The notes under the pieces: model-generated | What the model was told of the DNA's origin: nothing | The model's database searches: none | The model's input: only the letters and a program-made list of their open reading frames with translations | Translations under genes and position numbers: made by a program | Shown here: positions 1 through 9,038 of the stretch, piece by piece | How the letters are laid out: each line of letters begins with the position of its first letter | Numbering within the stretch: position 1 is the first letter of the stretch | Assembly (NCBI GenBank): GCA_030040475.1 | Contig: JASHTQ010000028.1 | Span: 1 to 22,208, forward strand | Source: Streptosporangiaceae bacterium | Lineage (GTDB): Bacteria > Actinomycetota > Actinomycetes > Streptosporangiales > Streptosporangiaceae | Direction: 5' to 3' | DNA: 22,208 bases

Positions 1-1
1 G

Positions 2-106
2 TTCACCGGCACCGGGAACGCCCTGGCCTGGCTGTCCCGGATCTACCGGCTCGACCCGGACCCGGGACCAGGACGTGTCCTTGTACCTCCGCGGGCACTG
101 GCGTGA
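2..106 (+). CDS. possible 3' end of an upstream gene (partial)
   Basis: An open frame runs in from the left edge and stops at TGA 104-106. It would encode a 34-residue tail containing GNALAWLSRIYRLDPDPG. The first 21 codons all end in G or C, as expected for coding DNA in this genome, and the bias weakens over the last dozen codons. The tail is too short to assign a family. It is followed directly by an AT-rich stretch that looks like the promoter zone of the VOC gene. Chance openness in GC-rich DNA is a real alternative. Confidence 0.35.
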   Translation, partial: FTGTGNALAWLSRIYRLDPDPGPGRVLVPPRALA

Positions 107-146
107 TATATTTAAATGTTTCGTGTTCTACGTCGGTGACCGTCAC
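107..146 (+). promoter_or_regulatory. candidate promoter/operator zone of the VOC gene
   Basis: An AT-rich island in GC-rich DNA holds TATATT at 107-112, a possible -10 box, although the best upstream hexamer (TTGTAC 81-86) is about 20 bp away, which is long. Downstream is a perfect short dyad, GTGAC-C-GTCAC at 136-146, placed just before the ribosome binding site of the gene at 169. It could be an operator; no family can be named from it. Confidence 0.3.
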
Positions 147-168
147 GATACTCATGAGGAACCGCCAG

Positions 169-1095
169 ATGGCTGTCGGAAAGCTCTTCCACATCATCCA
201 CATGACCGGCCAGCTCAACGAGCTCGAGGCCTGGTACGACGACGTGTTTGGGGTGAAGGTGTTCATGCCGCACAGCTACATGCCCGGAGAGCGCCGTGAC
301 GCGTCGCTCGTCTTGCTGGGCGACACGGTCATCGAGCCGCTGGCGCCGGCCTTCAGCGAGCCCGACTGGTCGCAGTTCCCGCTCGGCCGCTTCTACAACC
401 GGTTCGGCGACCACTGGCACTCCATCGCGTACTACGCCGATGACACCGTCGCCATCTGGCGTACGACTCAGAAGCTGGGCCTGCGCACCTACGGCGAGGG
501 CGGCAAGCCGCTCACCGAAGAGCCGGTCTGGGACGAGCAGCACGCCAACACCTCGGTCTTCACGCACCCGAAGGAGACCTTCACCCAGATCGAGTTCTTC
601 GACCCGCGTTTCACGAACATGCAGAAACAGGACCTCCGCTTCCTCCCTGACTGGGACGGGGACTGGTGGATCAAGAACCACCCGGTCAAGACACCCGGCC
701 TGGCGTACACCACGATCATCGCCCGCGACCTGGACCGCGCGGAGACGATCTACACCAAGGGCTTCGGCGGCACGCTGCTGCACAAGGGCAGCTCGGACCT
801 GACGGGTACCGAAGACGTGTACGTACAGCTCGGTGACACGGTGATCCAGCTGTCCAAGCCTGTCAGGGAGGGCACGATCGCGGCCGAGGACGCGGCCAAG
901 TTCGGCGACAGCCACCACGCGGCGGCATTCAAGGTGCAGAACCTCGACGACACCGAGGCGTACTTCACCCAGAAGGGCATCAGGACGGTCGGGCGCGACG
1001 ACCGGACGCTGATCACCGACCCGAAGACGACCTTCGGCGTGCCGTTCCGCTGGACCACCTGGGACGTCCCGGGCGGGCCACGCGACGCCAAGTAG
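169..1095 (+). CDS. two-domain VOC family protein (extradiol dioxygenase/glyoxalase fold)
   Basis: The 308-residue protein has two vicinal-oxygen-chelate modules. The first spans roughly residues 5-150 and keeps a plausible metal triad: His8 in LFHIIH, His84 in GDHWHSIAYY and Glu142 in TQIEFFDP. The second, about 185-300, starts at GLAYTTIIARDLDRAE and has DSHHAAAF but no clear triad. Known VOC members with this layout are type I extradiol dioxygenases, glyoxalases and isomerases. Beside an aromatic-type catabolic cluster, ring cleavage or handling of a catabolic intermediate is likely, but the substrate is unknown. Start: ATG 169 has GAGGA 8 nt upstream. ATG 154 and an in-frame start at 103 lie before or within this site and are less likely. 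It is transcribed alone and converges on the TPP-enzyme operon. Confidence 0.85.
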   Translation: MAVGKLFHIIHMTGQLNELEAWYDDVFGVKVFMPHSYMPGERRDASLVLLGDTVIEPLAPAFSEPDWSQFPLGRFYNRFGDHWHSIAYYADDTVAIWRTTQKLGLRTYGEGGKPLTEEPVWDEQHANTSVFTHPKETFTQIEFFDPRFTNMQKQDLRFLPDWDGDWWIKNHPVKTPGLAYTTIIARDLDRAETIYTKGFGGTLLHKGSSDLTGTEDVYVQLGDTVIQLSKPVREGTIAAEDAAKFGDSHHAAAFKVQNLDDTEAYFTQKGIRTVGRDDRTLITDPKTTFGVPFRWTTWDVPGGPRDAK

Positions 1096-1104
1096 CGCGC
1101 CGCA

Positions 1105-1184
1105 CGGGCAGCAGCTGCCCGGCGAGCTGACGCTGGATGGCCACCGGCTGGCAGCGGGGAGTCGAGGTCAGGCTCCCCCCGCCG
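1105..1184. terminator. paired hairpins between converging transcripts
   Basis: Two dyads lie in the 113-nt gap between converging genes. The first is CGGGCA-gcagc-TGCCCG at 1105-1121, about 10 nt after the VOC stop codon. The second is GGGGAG at 1156-1161 against CTCCCC at 1173-1178. Neither has a T-tract, so they would be GC-hairpin terminators of the type often inferred in actinomycetes. Their position fits bidirectional termination. Confidence 0.45.
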
Positions 1185-1208
1185 ATGACGAGGCTGCATC
1201 CAGCGCCG

Positions 1209-1796
1209 TCACAGCGCTCCGGAGGTGAGCGCGCGAATGGTCCCGATCGTGCCGTTGGCGACGTTGTCTTCGAACCCTGCCCGTACCCGGGCCGGGTCTA
1301 CGAACGGCGAGGGCCCCGGCCAGGCCCATTCGTCGACGACCGCCTCGATCAGGCACGGACGGTGGAGTTCCAGCAGTGCCTCGCGCAAGGACTCGGTCGT
1401 GTCCACCCGGGCCGCCGCGAGACCTCCGAGGGCCTGTGCGACCTCCACGAACCGGGGCGGGGCGGGGAGCCTCTGACCGCCAGTTATCGAGTACTTGCCG
1501 TCAGCCAGGACCACGGTGAGCAGGTTGGCCGGCCGGTAAGCCGCGACCGACCACAGCGCGCTCGCGCCCATCAGGAGTTCGCCGTCGCCGAGCAAGGCGA
1601 CGATCAGGCGATCCGGCAGCGCCTCTGCCACCCCCATCGCCCCGGGCAGCGCGGAACCCATCGCCGCGCCGTAATAGTAGTGAGCGGCGTCGCCCGAAGC
1701 CACCCGCAGCGCCGAGACGGCGGTACCAAGCGCTGCCACGCACAGCGCCTCGGGCAGCGCGTCGACCACCACCTGCGCCACGTCAGTGGGTTTCAC
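1209..1796 (-). CDS. TPP-dependent 2-oxoacid decarboxylase, C-terminal (PP-domain) subunit, ComE-like
   Basis: The 195-residue protein corresponds to the pyrophosphate-binding domain of TPP enzymes. It carries GDGELLMG, followed about 25 residues later by LADGKYSITGGQ, matching the GDG...NG.Y..TGGQ pattern of sulfopyruvate/phosphonopyruvate decarboxylase beta subunits. The usual Asp-Asn pair before Gly is Ala-Asp here, so the Mg ligand may be Asp instead of Asn. With the neighbouring alpha subunit it should decarboxylate a 2-oxo acid to an aldehyde; the substrate is not readable from sequence. Start: GTG at 1796 with GGAGG 5 nt upstream, overlapping the alpha stop by 14 nt, which suggests translational coupling. 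An upstream start at 1850 would overlap alpha by 68 nt and is less likely. It is the last gene of the six-gene minus-strand operon. Confidence 0.85.
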   Translation of the reverse strand: MKPTDVAQVVVDALPEALCVAALGTAVSALRVASGDAAHYYYGAAMGSALPGAMGVAEALPDRLIVALLGDGELLMGASALWSVAAYRPANLLTVVLADGKYSITGGQRLPAPPRFVEVAQALGGLAAARVDTTESLREALLELHRPCLIEAVVDEWAWPGPSPFVDPARVRAGFEDNVANGTIGTIRALTSGAL

Positions 1797-2340
1797 GTCC
1801 ACCTCCGAGTTCGGGTCCAAGGAACAGCGCCGCGCACTCCCTGGCGTCATAGGCGAGCTGGCAAACGCCCGTCATGAGCTGCCGTGCGTCCTCGGGACGG
1901 TGCAGCGTGTAGCACTGCACCCCGACCGCGCCCAGCAGCGTGGTCGAGGCGCGGCCCAGTGTGGTCTGCGACGGATTTCCCTCGCCGAGCAGTCCCCGGA
2001 TAGAGACGACCATGGGGATGCCGAGACGGTAGGGAACCGCCGCGGTGGCGATCGGGTTCAGGCAGTTGCCGAGCCCCGAGGTTTGCATCAGCACCGCTGG
2101 CCGCCGGCCGGCGATGCGCTGTCCCACCGCGTAGGCCACGCATTCCTCTTCGCGAGTCAGTGAGCGGAGTACCACCCCGTTGTCTGCCAGCCGCTCGAGG
2201 ATGCCGTGCAGCCGCGCATCGGGCACGAACGCGGCCACGCTCACGTGGTTCTCGCTCAGCGCATCCGCGATCGAGATCTGCCAGTCCAGGCCCGAGGGGA
2301 CTACCACCGTCCGCGTCGCCCCTGGCGCCTGATCAGTCAT
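1783..2340 (-). CDS. TPP-dependent 2-oxoacid decarboxylase, N-terminal (Pyr-domain) subunit, ComD-like
   Basis: The 185-residue protein matches the pyrimidine-binding domain of TPP decarboxylases. It has SLTREEECVAYAVGQRIAG, where one Glu of the EEE run should activate the cofactor, then MQTSGLGNCLN and GIPMVVSIRG, typical of the split sulfopyruvate decarboxylase alpha family. It must pair with the beta subunit encoded just downstream. The frame ends inside the beta ribosome binding region (tail LGGGRETH). ATG 2340 has only a weak upstream purine run (GAAGTGAGAG). It follows the SDR gene by 28 nt on the same strand. The true substrate could be a 2-oxo acid released by the catabolic enzymes of this island; sulfopyruvate or phosphonopyruvate is not implied by context. 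Confidence 0.85.
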   Translation of the reverse strand: MTDQAPGATRTVVVPSGLDWQISIADALSENHVSVAAFVPDARLHGILERLADNGVVLRSLTREEECVAYAVGQRIAGRRPAVLMQTSGLGNCLNPIATAAVPYRLGIPMVVSIRGLLGEGNPSQTTLGRASTTLLGAVGVQCYTLHRPEDARQLMTGVCQLAYDARECAALFLGPELGGGRETH

Positions 2341-2368
2341 GAACTCTCACTTCCACTCGGCCCGCCCC

Positions 2369-3151
2369 TCACGCTAGCGGAATGCTGCTGCTCAGCCCGG
2401 CGTCGACCGGGATCACCACGCCCGTCACCCAGCGCGCAGCGTCACTGACCAGGTACCTGGTGGCTTCCGCCACGTCCCATGCCGTGCCCTCGGTGCCGAG
2501 CGGCGACCCGAGGCGCCGCTGCTCCCTGCGATCCGGCGTGAGGCCGCGCTGTTCTACTCGCGGGGTCAGGACAAGGCCGGGAGCGACGCAGTTGACCCGG
2601 ATGCCCGCCTTGGCATGGTGGTAGGCCATGGCACGGGTCATGTTTATGACGGCGCCCTTGGAGGCCGGGTAGGCCAGGTTGGCGTTCCCTCCCGCCAGCC
2701 CGGCCAGCGACGCGATGTTGACGATGGCGCCGCCGCCCGCCTCGGTCATCGGCGGGACGCAGTACTTGGCCGTCAGCATCATCGACTTGACGTTCACCTG
2801 CATGGTGTGATCCCACTCGTCCGGATCGACCTCCACCGCGGTGCCCCGTGCCCCGGTGATGCCGACGTTGTTGACCAGGATGTCGATGCGGCCGAGCTTG
2901 GCCAGCGCGTCCGCCACGGCCTGCTCGACCTGCGCCGGCTGCGTCACGTCCGCCTGCACGGCGATCGCCTGCCCGTCCTCGGCGCCGATCTCCCGGCAGG
3001 TCTCCTCGGCCGCCTCGAGCGAGGCGTCGACCGCGACGACGCGCGCGCCGGACCGGGCCAGCAAGATGGCGATCGCGCGCCCGTTCCCGATGCCGGCGGC
3101 CACCGAGCCCGCGCCGCTGACCAACGCCACCCGGTCGTCCAGACGATACAT
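2369..3151 (-). CDS. SDR family NAD(P)-dependent oxidoreductase
   Basis: This 260-residue classical short-chain dehydrogenase/reductase has a Rossmann glycine-rich loop near residues 13-24 (GAGSVAAGIGNG, slightly extended), ILVNNVG at 91-97, and the catalytic set Asn120, Ser148 (NIASLAG), Tyr161 and Lys165 (YPASK), followed by VAPGLVLTP. It interconverts an alcohol or hydroxy acid with its carbonyl. Asp42 at the end of the second strand (VVAVDAS) favours NAD(H) over NADP(H), by family rule. The start ATG 3151 has GAGGAAAGGA 5-14 nt upstream. It lies 40 nt after the permease gene and 28 nt before the TPP decarboxylase, so it probably oxidises or reduces a substrate of that branch. Confidence 0.9.
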   Translation of the reverse strand: MYRLDDRVALVSGAGSVAAGIGNGRAIAILLARSGARVVAVDASLEAAEETCREIGAEDGQAIAVQADVTQPAQVEQAVADALAKLGRIDILVNNVGITGARGTAVEVDPDEWDHTMQVNVKSMMLTAKYCVPPMTEAGGGAIVNIASLAGLAGGNANLAYPASKGAVINMTRAMAYHHAKAGIRVNCVAPGLVLTPRVEQRGLTPDRREQRRLGSPLGTEGTAWDVAEATRYLVSDAARWVTGVVIPVDAGLSSSIPLA

Positions 3152-3191
3152 CGACGTCCTTTCCTCGTTTTCTACTTGGCAGACGGTCTGG

Positions 3192-4958
3192 TTACAGCGC
3201 GCCCGACTGATGCCCGATCCGGAACCGGCCGTAGCCTCGGGCGGCGATCCCGAAGATCACGAGCCCGATGACCAGAACGACGAGCATCGCGATGACGGAG
3301 ACCACGTTGAAGGCGTTGACCTCGCCGAAGTCGCCGGTCTGCCAGATCGAGAAGATCTGGTTGGGCATCACGGAGAAGTTCAGCGGAACGATGAGGATCA
3401 CCGCGCCGAGCTCGCGCAGGCTCAGGATGAACGTGATCGCCCCGGCATTTATCAGCGACGGCCCGACGATCGGCACGACGATCGACCGGAGCGTCCGGAA
3501 CATCCCGGCCCCGCTCGCCGCGGAGGCTTCGAACAGCTCGTCGCCGATGGAGACCATCGAGCTGCTGACGATCCTCAGCGCGTAGGGCAGGAATACCACC
3601 ACCTCCGCGATGACCAGGAGGGTCACCGTGTTGTAGAGGCTGAGCACGCCGGGAATGGTCAGCACGGTCATCAGCAGCGCCACAGAGAAGACGAGCGGGG
3701 GCATGGCGATCGGCAGTGTCCCGACCACCTCGGCCAGTCGCCGGCCCCTGATACGGGTCTTGAACGACACGACGGACAGCAGCAGCGCCACCAGCACGGT
3801 GCACGCCGCCACCGCCGCGCCCACGTAGAAGCTGTGCTCGATCGCCGACAGCGTGCCGGGCGTCGACAGCACCGACGAGTAGTTCGTCATCGTGAGGTGC
3901 TCGAAGGGAAAGCCCTGGGTCACCGTGTAGAACGCGACCAGCGACACCATGACCGTCACCACGACCAGCTGGAGGAACGATACGACGAACTCCAGGAGCA
4001 CGAACGCGAGCGCGACCCATCGCCAGCCGCCGAGGCGGATGACCTCCCGGGACTGCCCGCGGCCGCTCACCAGGACGAACCGCTTCTCGATGCGGGTCGT
4101 CCTTGTGTACCACACCAGCAGCAGCACGGTGAAGACCAGGTAGGTGGCCGACTGCGCGGCGGCCAGGTCGTACATCGGCGTGGCGCCGCCGTTCATCGAG
4201 GTGTAGATCGCCGACATGTACGTCCGGATGCCCGCGGGCAGGCCGATGATGACCGGGGTCTCGAAGGAGGAGGCCACGACCACGGCGGTCAGCGCGAACG
4301 CGGACAACATGGCCGGCCTGAGCTGAGGGATCGTGACCCGGACCAGCGTCTTCCAGGTGCCCGCGCCTGACGTCCGCGATGCCTCTTCCAGGTGGCCGTT
4401 CATGGCGGACAGCGGCCCGAGCAGGATGAAGTAAGGGATCGGCACGAGGTTGAAGCCGATCGACGCGATCATGCCCTCCATGCTGTAGATGTTGAACACC
4501 GCGGTATGGATGCCGAGCAGGTGCTCCAGGCCGATGTTCACCAGGCCCGTCCTCGGACTGTAAAGCTCGATCCACCCGATGTCCCTGAGCAGGGCGGTAA
4601 GGAACAGCGAGCAGACCGGGAGCCAGCGGATGAGCGGCTTGAACGGCACGTCGGTGCGGGCGACGAGCCACGCCAGGGCCGCGCCCACGACCATTGCCAG
4701 CGCCGTGGCGCCGAACGTCATCTCCAGCGTGTTCCACAGCAGCGGCAGCGAGCCGCCGGCGGTCAGCACGTTGATGTAGTTGATCAGGCTCCAGCTGCCT
4801 GGCTGGTGGATGAAGGTCGCCGACCAAAGGCTCGCGTACAGCTCGGTGCCGATGGGCGCGACGACCACCGCCAGGACGCAGAGGACCAGGACGACGCCGA
4901 TCACCGGAGCGGGCTTGACGCCCTTGATCGCTGCGCCCAGACGGCTACGCGCATTCAT
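3192..4958 (-). CDS. fused double ABC transporter permease (iron/spermidine-type family)
   Basis: The 588-residue inner-membrane protein carries two binding-protein-dependent permease domains in tandem, about twelve membrane segments in all. Each half has the cytoplasmic EAA loop that contacts the ATPase: EEASRTSGAGTWKTL at about residues 191-205 and FEASAASGAGMFRTL in the second half. Fused two-domain permeases are typical of the Fe3+ (FbpB/SfuB-type) and thiamine (ThiP) branches. Start: ATG 4958 (NARSRLG) with GAGGGG about 8 nt upstream, preferred over an in-frame start at 4988 without a good site. It follows the binding protein gene by 40 nt. Family branch is clear, cargo is not: related systems also carry sulfonates, phosphonates and polyamines. 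Confidence 0.92.
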   Translation of the reverse strand: MNARSRLGAAIKGVKPAPVIGVVLVLCVLAVVVAPIGTELYASLWSATFIHQPGSWSLINYINVLTAGGSLPLLWNTLEMTFGATALAMVVGAALAWLVARTDVPFKPLIRWLPVCSLFLTALLRDIGWIELYSPRTGLVNIGLEHLLGIHTAVFNIYSMEGMIASIGFNLVPIPYFILLGPLSAMNGHLEEASRTSGAGTWKTLVRVTIPQLRPAMLSAFALTAVVVASSFETPVIIGLPAGIRTYMSAIYTSMNGGATPMYDLAAAQSATYLVFTVLLLVWYTRTTRIEKRFVLVSGRGQSREVIRLGGWRWVALAFVLLEFVVSFLQLVVVTVMVSLVAFYTVTQGFPFEHLTMTNYSSVLSTPGTLSAIEHSFYVGAAVAACTVLVALLLSVVSFKTRIRGRRLAEVVGTLPIAMPPLVFSVALLMTVLTIPGVLSLYNTVTLLVIAEVVVFLPYALRIVSSSMVSIGDELFEASAASGAGMFRTLRSIVVPIVGPSLINAGAITFILSLRELGAVILIVPLNFSVMPNQIFSIWQTGDFGEVNAFNVVSVIAMLVVLVIGLVIFGIAARGYGRFRIGHQSGAL

Positions 4959-4998
4959 CGGCAAACCCCTCAAGATCGTCCGCGGCAACCGGCGCCGA

Positions 4999-6090
4999 TC
5001 AGCTCGGCCACAGCTTGTTGAGGACGCTCAGGTAGCCCGACACGTCGTCGTAAAATCCGGTGAGCTGGGACTGGGGCAAGAAGCTCGTTCCGGCTGGCAC
5101 GATGTTCTTGACCGCCACGGGGACGTCGATGTCCAGGGCCGGGCTGCGCCCGGTGGAGGCCATGGCCTGCTGCCCGGCCTCCGACATCACCCAGTTCAGG
5201 AACAGGTCGCCGGTATAGGGGCTCTTCGACTTCTTCCCGAGCCACGCCAACTGGATGAACTGGATCACGTCGTCGTCGCCGTAGACCGCCGCGACCGGAG
5301 CGTTCTTCTTCTGGGTGAGGATGTCGTTGGTGGAATCGACGCATATCGTCCGTTCGCCCCGCAGGACGGCCGCGTAGGAATCGCCGCCGGAATCGGTGAG
5401 GAAGATGTTGTCGGACTTCAGGCCGTTCAGCCAGGACTGCCACTTCGAGTCGCCCCATGATTGCCGCTTCGACGCGAGAAACGTGGTGCCGAGGGCCAGG
5501 TTCTCCGGCGAGTCGAAGGCGATCTTGCCGCTCCAGCTCGAGCTCGCCAGGTCATAGACGTCGGTCGGCGGCGTCTTGAGCAAGTCGGTGTTGTAAAGCA
5601 GCGTGATCACGAGCTGGTAGACGGGATGACCGTACCCGGTCGCGTCCACGAAGCCGGCCGGCATCGCCTTGTCGCTCGGCAGCTTGGCCGCCCTGATGAC
5701 GTCGTTGCTCATCAAGGTCTGCCGGAAGGTCGGCGGGAGCATGAAGACATCCGCCGTGGGCGTCCCCGCCAGGGTCTCGGCGAGTACCTTGTTCGAGACG
5801 TCCTTGGCGGGCCCGACGAAGGTCTGCACCTTGGCCCAGGGATAGGCCTTCTGGAATCCGCCGCCGAGGGCGGTTACGAGGTCGGAGCTGAACGTATAGA
5901 AGGTGACTGCGCCGCCTTCCTGATGAGCCTTCTGCTCCAGCGCCGACAGGGTCAGCGGGACGTCACTCGCGCCCGCGCTGGCTGACGTCGAGCTGCCGCT
6001 GCTTGAGCACGCGCCGAGCAGGGTGGCTCCGGCAAGCGCACCGCCTCCGGCAAGGAACCCGCGTCTGGAAACCTTTTTCCCGTCGAACAT
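4999..6090 (-). CDS. ABC transporter substrate-binding lipoprotein (Tat-exported, extracellular solute-binding family)
   Basis: The 363-residue protein starts with a twin-arginine signal (VSRRGFLAGG, Arg9-Arg10) and a lipobox LLGAC with Cys28, so it is exported folded by Tat and anchored as a lipoprotein. The mature part has the family 1/6 (Fbp-like) binding-protein fold: VTFYTFSSDLVTALGGGFQK, a central YDLASSSWSGKIAF and the hinge region ERTICVDSTND. The paired tyrosines used by iron-binding members are not obvious, so an organic ligand is quite possible. ATG 6090 has an excellent GGAGG 6 nt upstream. It sits between the ATPase (14-nt gap) and the permease gene (40-nt gap). Confidence 0.92.
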   Translation of the reverse strand: MFDGKKVSRRGFLAGGGALAGATLLGACSSSGSSTSASAGASDVPLTLSALEQKAHQEGGAVTFYTFSSDLVTALGGGFQKAYPWAKVQTFVGPAKDVSNKVLAETLAGTPTADVFMLPPTFRQTLMSNDVIRAAKLPSDKAMPAGFVDATGYGHPVYQLVITLLYNTDLLKTPPTDVYDLASSSWSGKIAFDSPENLALGTTFLASKRQSWGDSKWQSWLNGLKSDNIFLTDSGGDSYAAVLRGERTICVDSTNDILTQKKNAPVAAVYGDDDVIQFIQLAWLGKKSKSPYTGDLFLNWVMSEAGQQAMASTGRSPALDIDVPVAVKNIVPAGTSFLPQSQLTGFYDDVSGYLSVLNKLWPS

Positions 6091-6104
6091 TATGTACCTC
6101 CGAT

Positions 6105-7256
<1,152 letters not shown>

Positions 7257-7521
7257 TGCCGGCCCTACTTCGCCGAACCAGGCGACGCGGGAGACCGGCG
7301 CCGATCCGCCTGGGGTGCGTCCGAACGGCTGCTCATCCCTGACCTCCCTGGCACGTGCCGACTTCCTCGTCGTGGGCCGACCTCAGGCCGCCGGGCGCCC
7401 GGCAAAACCGGGCCGCCTCGGGGGTCCGGCGGCTCGCTCCCGCGGACATAACGAGTCCCTCGCCGACCCGATCCGGGCCGACGGGATAACTGACGCGCTA
7501 CCAACCGCTTCGTTGTGGCCG

Positions 7522-7551
7522 ATTGTAGGGTCATATGACAACTATCGTCAA
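7522..7551 (-). promoter_or_regulatory. predicted promoter of the ABC/TPP operon, overlapping a dyad
   Basis: On the minus strand TTGACG (7546-7551) and TACAAT (7522-7527) are separated by 18 bp, a good vegetative sigma-factor match in otherwise GC-rich DNA. The block 7522-7542 reads ATTGTA, nine bases, then GACAAC. This is a partial match to the dyad ATTGTA-N9-TACAAT seen upstream of both aldolase genes. A second palindrome, GTCATATGAC at 7530-7539, lies in the spacer. Binding here should block RNA polymerase, so repression is the natural reading. Confidence 0.5.
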
Positions 7552-7588
7552 GGCTCGTAAATCTGCAGGTAGTTTTAGTAAAAGACAC

Positions 7589-7618
7589 TTGAAACACTGG
7601 ACTTGAGCGAAGTATACC
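7589..7618 (+). promoter_or_regulatory. predicted promoter of the CMD-LLM-MFS operon
   Basis: TTGAAA at 7589-7594 and TATACC at 7613-7618 are spaced by 18 bp in an AT-rich patch about 110 nt upstream of the CMD start codon. ATTGTAGTAC at 7623-7632 follows directly and resembles one arm of the island's dyad, without a good second arm. The rest of the 7257-7727 gap (471 bp) shows no gene: frames open through it continue from the flanking genes on the wrong strand. Confidence 0.4.
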
Positions 7619-7727
7619 TGAGATTGTAGTACCGTCTGACTGTGCTCGGGGCGAGAGTCGGTGCCCGCTGGTGTCCCGAAGCAGAGAACGGCACCCCGCA
7701 CCAGGGAACAGAGAAGGCAGGACGAGC

Positions 7728-8138
7728 ATGAGCAGACTCGAGCGCGGGATGGCGTTGCGCCGCGAGGTACTGGGCGATGACCACGTCGACCGCTCTATCG
7801 CCGCAGCCACCGAGTTCACCCGGCCGGTCCAAGAACTCGTCACGGAGATCTGCTGGGCAGACATCTGGACCCGGCCGGGCCTGGACCACCGCACCCGCAG
7901 CCTGATCAACCTTGCCATGATGACTGCCTTGAACCGCATGCACGAGTTCGCGGTCCATGTGCGCGGGGCGGTCCGGAACGGCTGCACTGAAACCGAGATC
8001 AGGGAAGTGCTCCTGCAGACCACCGTGTACTGCGGTGCGCCGGCCGCCCTGGAGTCGTTCCGGGTGGCCGCGAAGACCCTGGCCGAGATGAAGGCCGAGG
8101 AGCACGACGGACACGTCGAGCACGAGACGACGCTTTGA
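7728..8138 (+). CDS. carboxymuconolactone decarboxylase (CMD) family protein
   Basis: The 136-residue protein matches the PcaC/CMD alpha-helical family over its full length. The core is RSLINLAMMTALNRMHEF, followed by HVRGAVRNGCTETEIREVL and VYCGAPAALESFRVA, which is the family hallmark block. True members decarboxylate 4-carboxymuconolactone in the protocatechuate branch, whereas many relatives act on other lactones or as peroxidatic AhpD-like proteins. The single Cys in VYCGAP is not the CxxC of AhpD, so a decarboxylase-like role is favoured. The start ATG 7728 has AAGGCAGGA upstream, whereas the earlier in-frame start at 7671 lacks a site. It is the first gene of a three-gene plus-strand operon (15-nt gap to the next gene). 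Confidence 0.88.
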   Translation: MSRLERGMALRREVLGDDHVDRSIAAATEFTRPVQELVTEICWADIWTRPGLDHRTRSLINLAMMTALNRMHEFAVHVRGAVRNGCTETEIREVLLQTTVYCGAPAALESFRVAAKTLAEMKAEEHDGHVEHETTL

Positions 8139-8153
8139 CCTGGTAAGGCATCG

Positions 8154-9038
8154 ATGGACCTCGGCCGGTTCGGGATCTGGACGGCGGCGCTCGACGCTCT
8201 CCCGGCCGACCAGGCCGGGCAGATGGCCAGGGAGATCGAGGCGCTAGGGTTCGGCGCGCTCTGGATACCCGAGGCGACCAGGCGGGAGGCCTTCTCGAAC
8301 GCGTCGCTCTTGCTCGGCGCGACGACCAGCCTGGTCGTAGCCACCGGCGTGGCGAATCTGTATGCACGCGACGCGCTGGCGATGGCGGCCGGCTGGAAGA
8401 CCCTGACCGAGGCGTATCCGGACCGGTTCTTGCTCGGAATCGGCGTCGGCCACGCCAGTACGGTCCGGGATGTGCGCGGCCACACCTACGGCAGGCCGCT
8501 CGCCACGATGGAGCGGTATCTGGACGCGATGGACGCCGCGCCGTACGACGCGGCCCCTCCGACCACCCAGCCCCGGCGGGTCCTGGCCGCTCTCGGGCCG
8601 AGGATGCTCGGGCTCGCGGGCGCTCGCGCCTGGGGCGCGCACCCGTTCTTCGTGCCGTTCGAGCACACCCGGCGCAGCCGCGAGATACTCGGGCCGCGGG
8701 CTCTGCTGGCCCCTGGCCAGGGCGTCAGCCTCGAGTCGGATCCCGGGCGCGCGGCCGAGATCACCGACGCTTACATGCGGCGCTACCTGAAGCGGCCGAG
8801 CTACGTCCGCAACCTGAACCGGCTCGGGTACGGCCCCGCCGACACGGCCGGCGCAGGCAGCGAGCGGCTCACGGCGGACATCTTCGCCGCCGGGCCCGCC
8901 GATCGCGTCGTATCCGCCATCATGGCCCATCTCGAAGCCGGCGCCGACCACGTGTGCATCAACGTTGTCGGCTGTCCGGCCGGCGAACCGCTGCTGGCGG
9001 CCTGGCGCCGGCTCGCCCGGGCACTGATCGCCAGATGA
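8154..9038 (+). CDS. LLM class F420-dependent oxidoreductase
   Basis: This 294-residue luciferase-like TIM-barrel protein begins LGRFGIWTAALDALP and has LGFGALWIPEATRRE, then VVATGVANLYARDALAMAAG and DRFLLGIGVGHAS, which fit the probable-F420 oxidoreductase branch common in mycobacteria and other actinomycetes (MSMEG_4141-type by memory). It would transfer hydride to or from F420 on an organic substrate; flavin use cannot be excluded. The start ATG 8154 has TAAGG about 7 nt upstream. Its TGA overlaps the MFS start codon (ATGA at 9035-9038), so the two are translationally coupled. Together with the CMD protein it may modify the compound exported or imported by the MFS carrier. Confidence 0.88.
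   Translation: MDLGRFGIWTAALDALPADQAGQMAREIEALGFGALWIPEATRREAFSNASLLLGATTSLVVATGVANLYARDALAMAAGWKTLTEAYPDRFLLGIGVGHASTVRDVRGHTYGRPLATMERYLDAMDAAPYDAAPPTTQPRRVLAALGPRMLGLAGARAWGAHPFFVPFEHTRRSREILGPRALLAPGQGVSLESDPGRAAEITDAYMRRYLKRPSYVRNLNRLGYGPADTAGAGSERLTADIFAAGPADRVVSAIMAHLEAGADHVCINVVGCPAGEPLLAAWRRLARALIAR

Noticed and set aside
2841..4370. A 509-codon plus-strand frame opposite the permease
   Set aside because: The product is a His/Asp/Arg/Gln-rich low-complexity chain, antisense to a permease with clear membrane segments and EAA loops.
3172..4827. A 551-codon minus-strand frame overlapping the permease
   Set aside because: Same strand but a different frame from the permease; Arg/His-rich with no domain, while the permease frame has all family marks.
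7265..8485. A 406-codon minus-strand frame across the 7257-7727 gap
   Set aside because: It is antisense to the CMD and LLM genes, Ser/Arg-rich, and crosses the predicted promoters.
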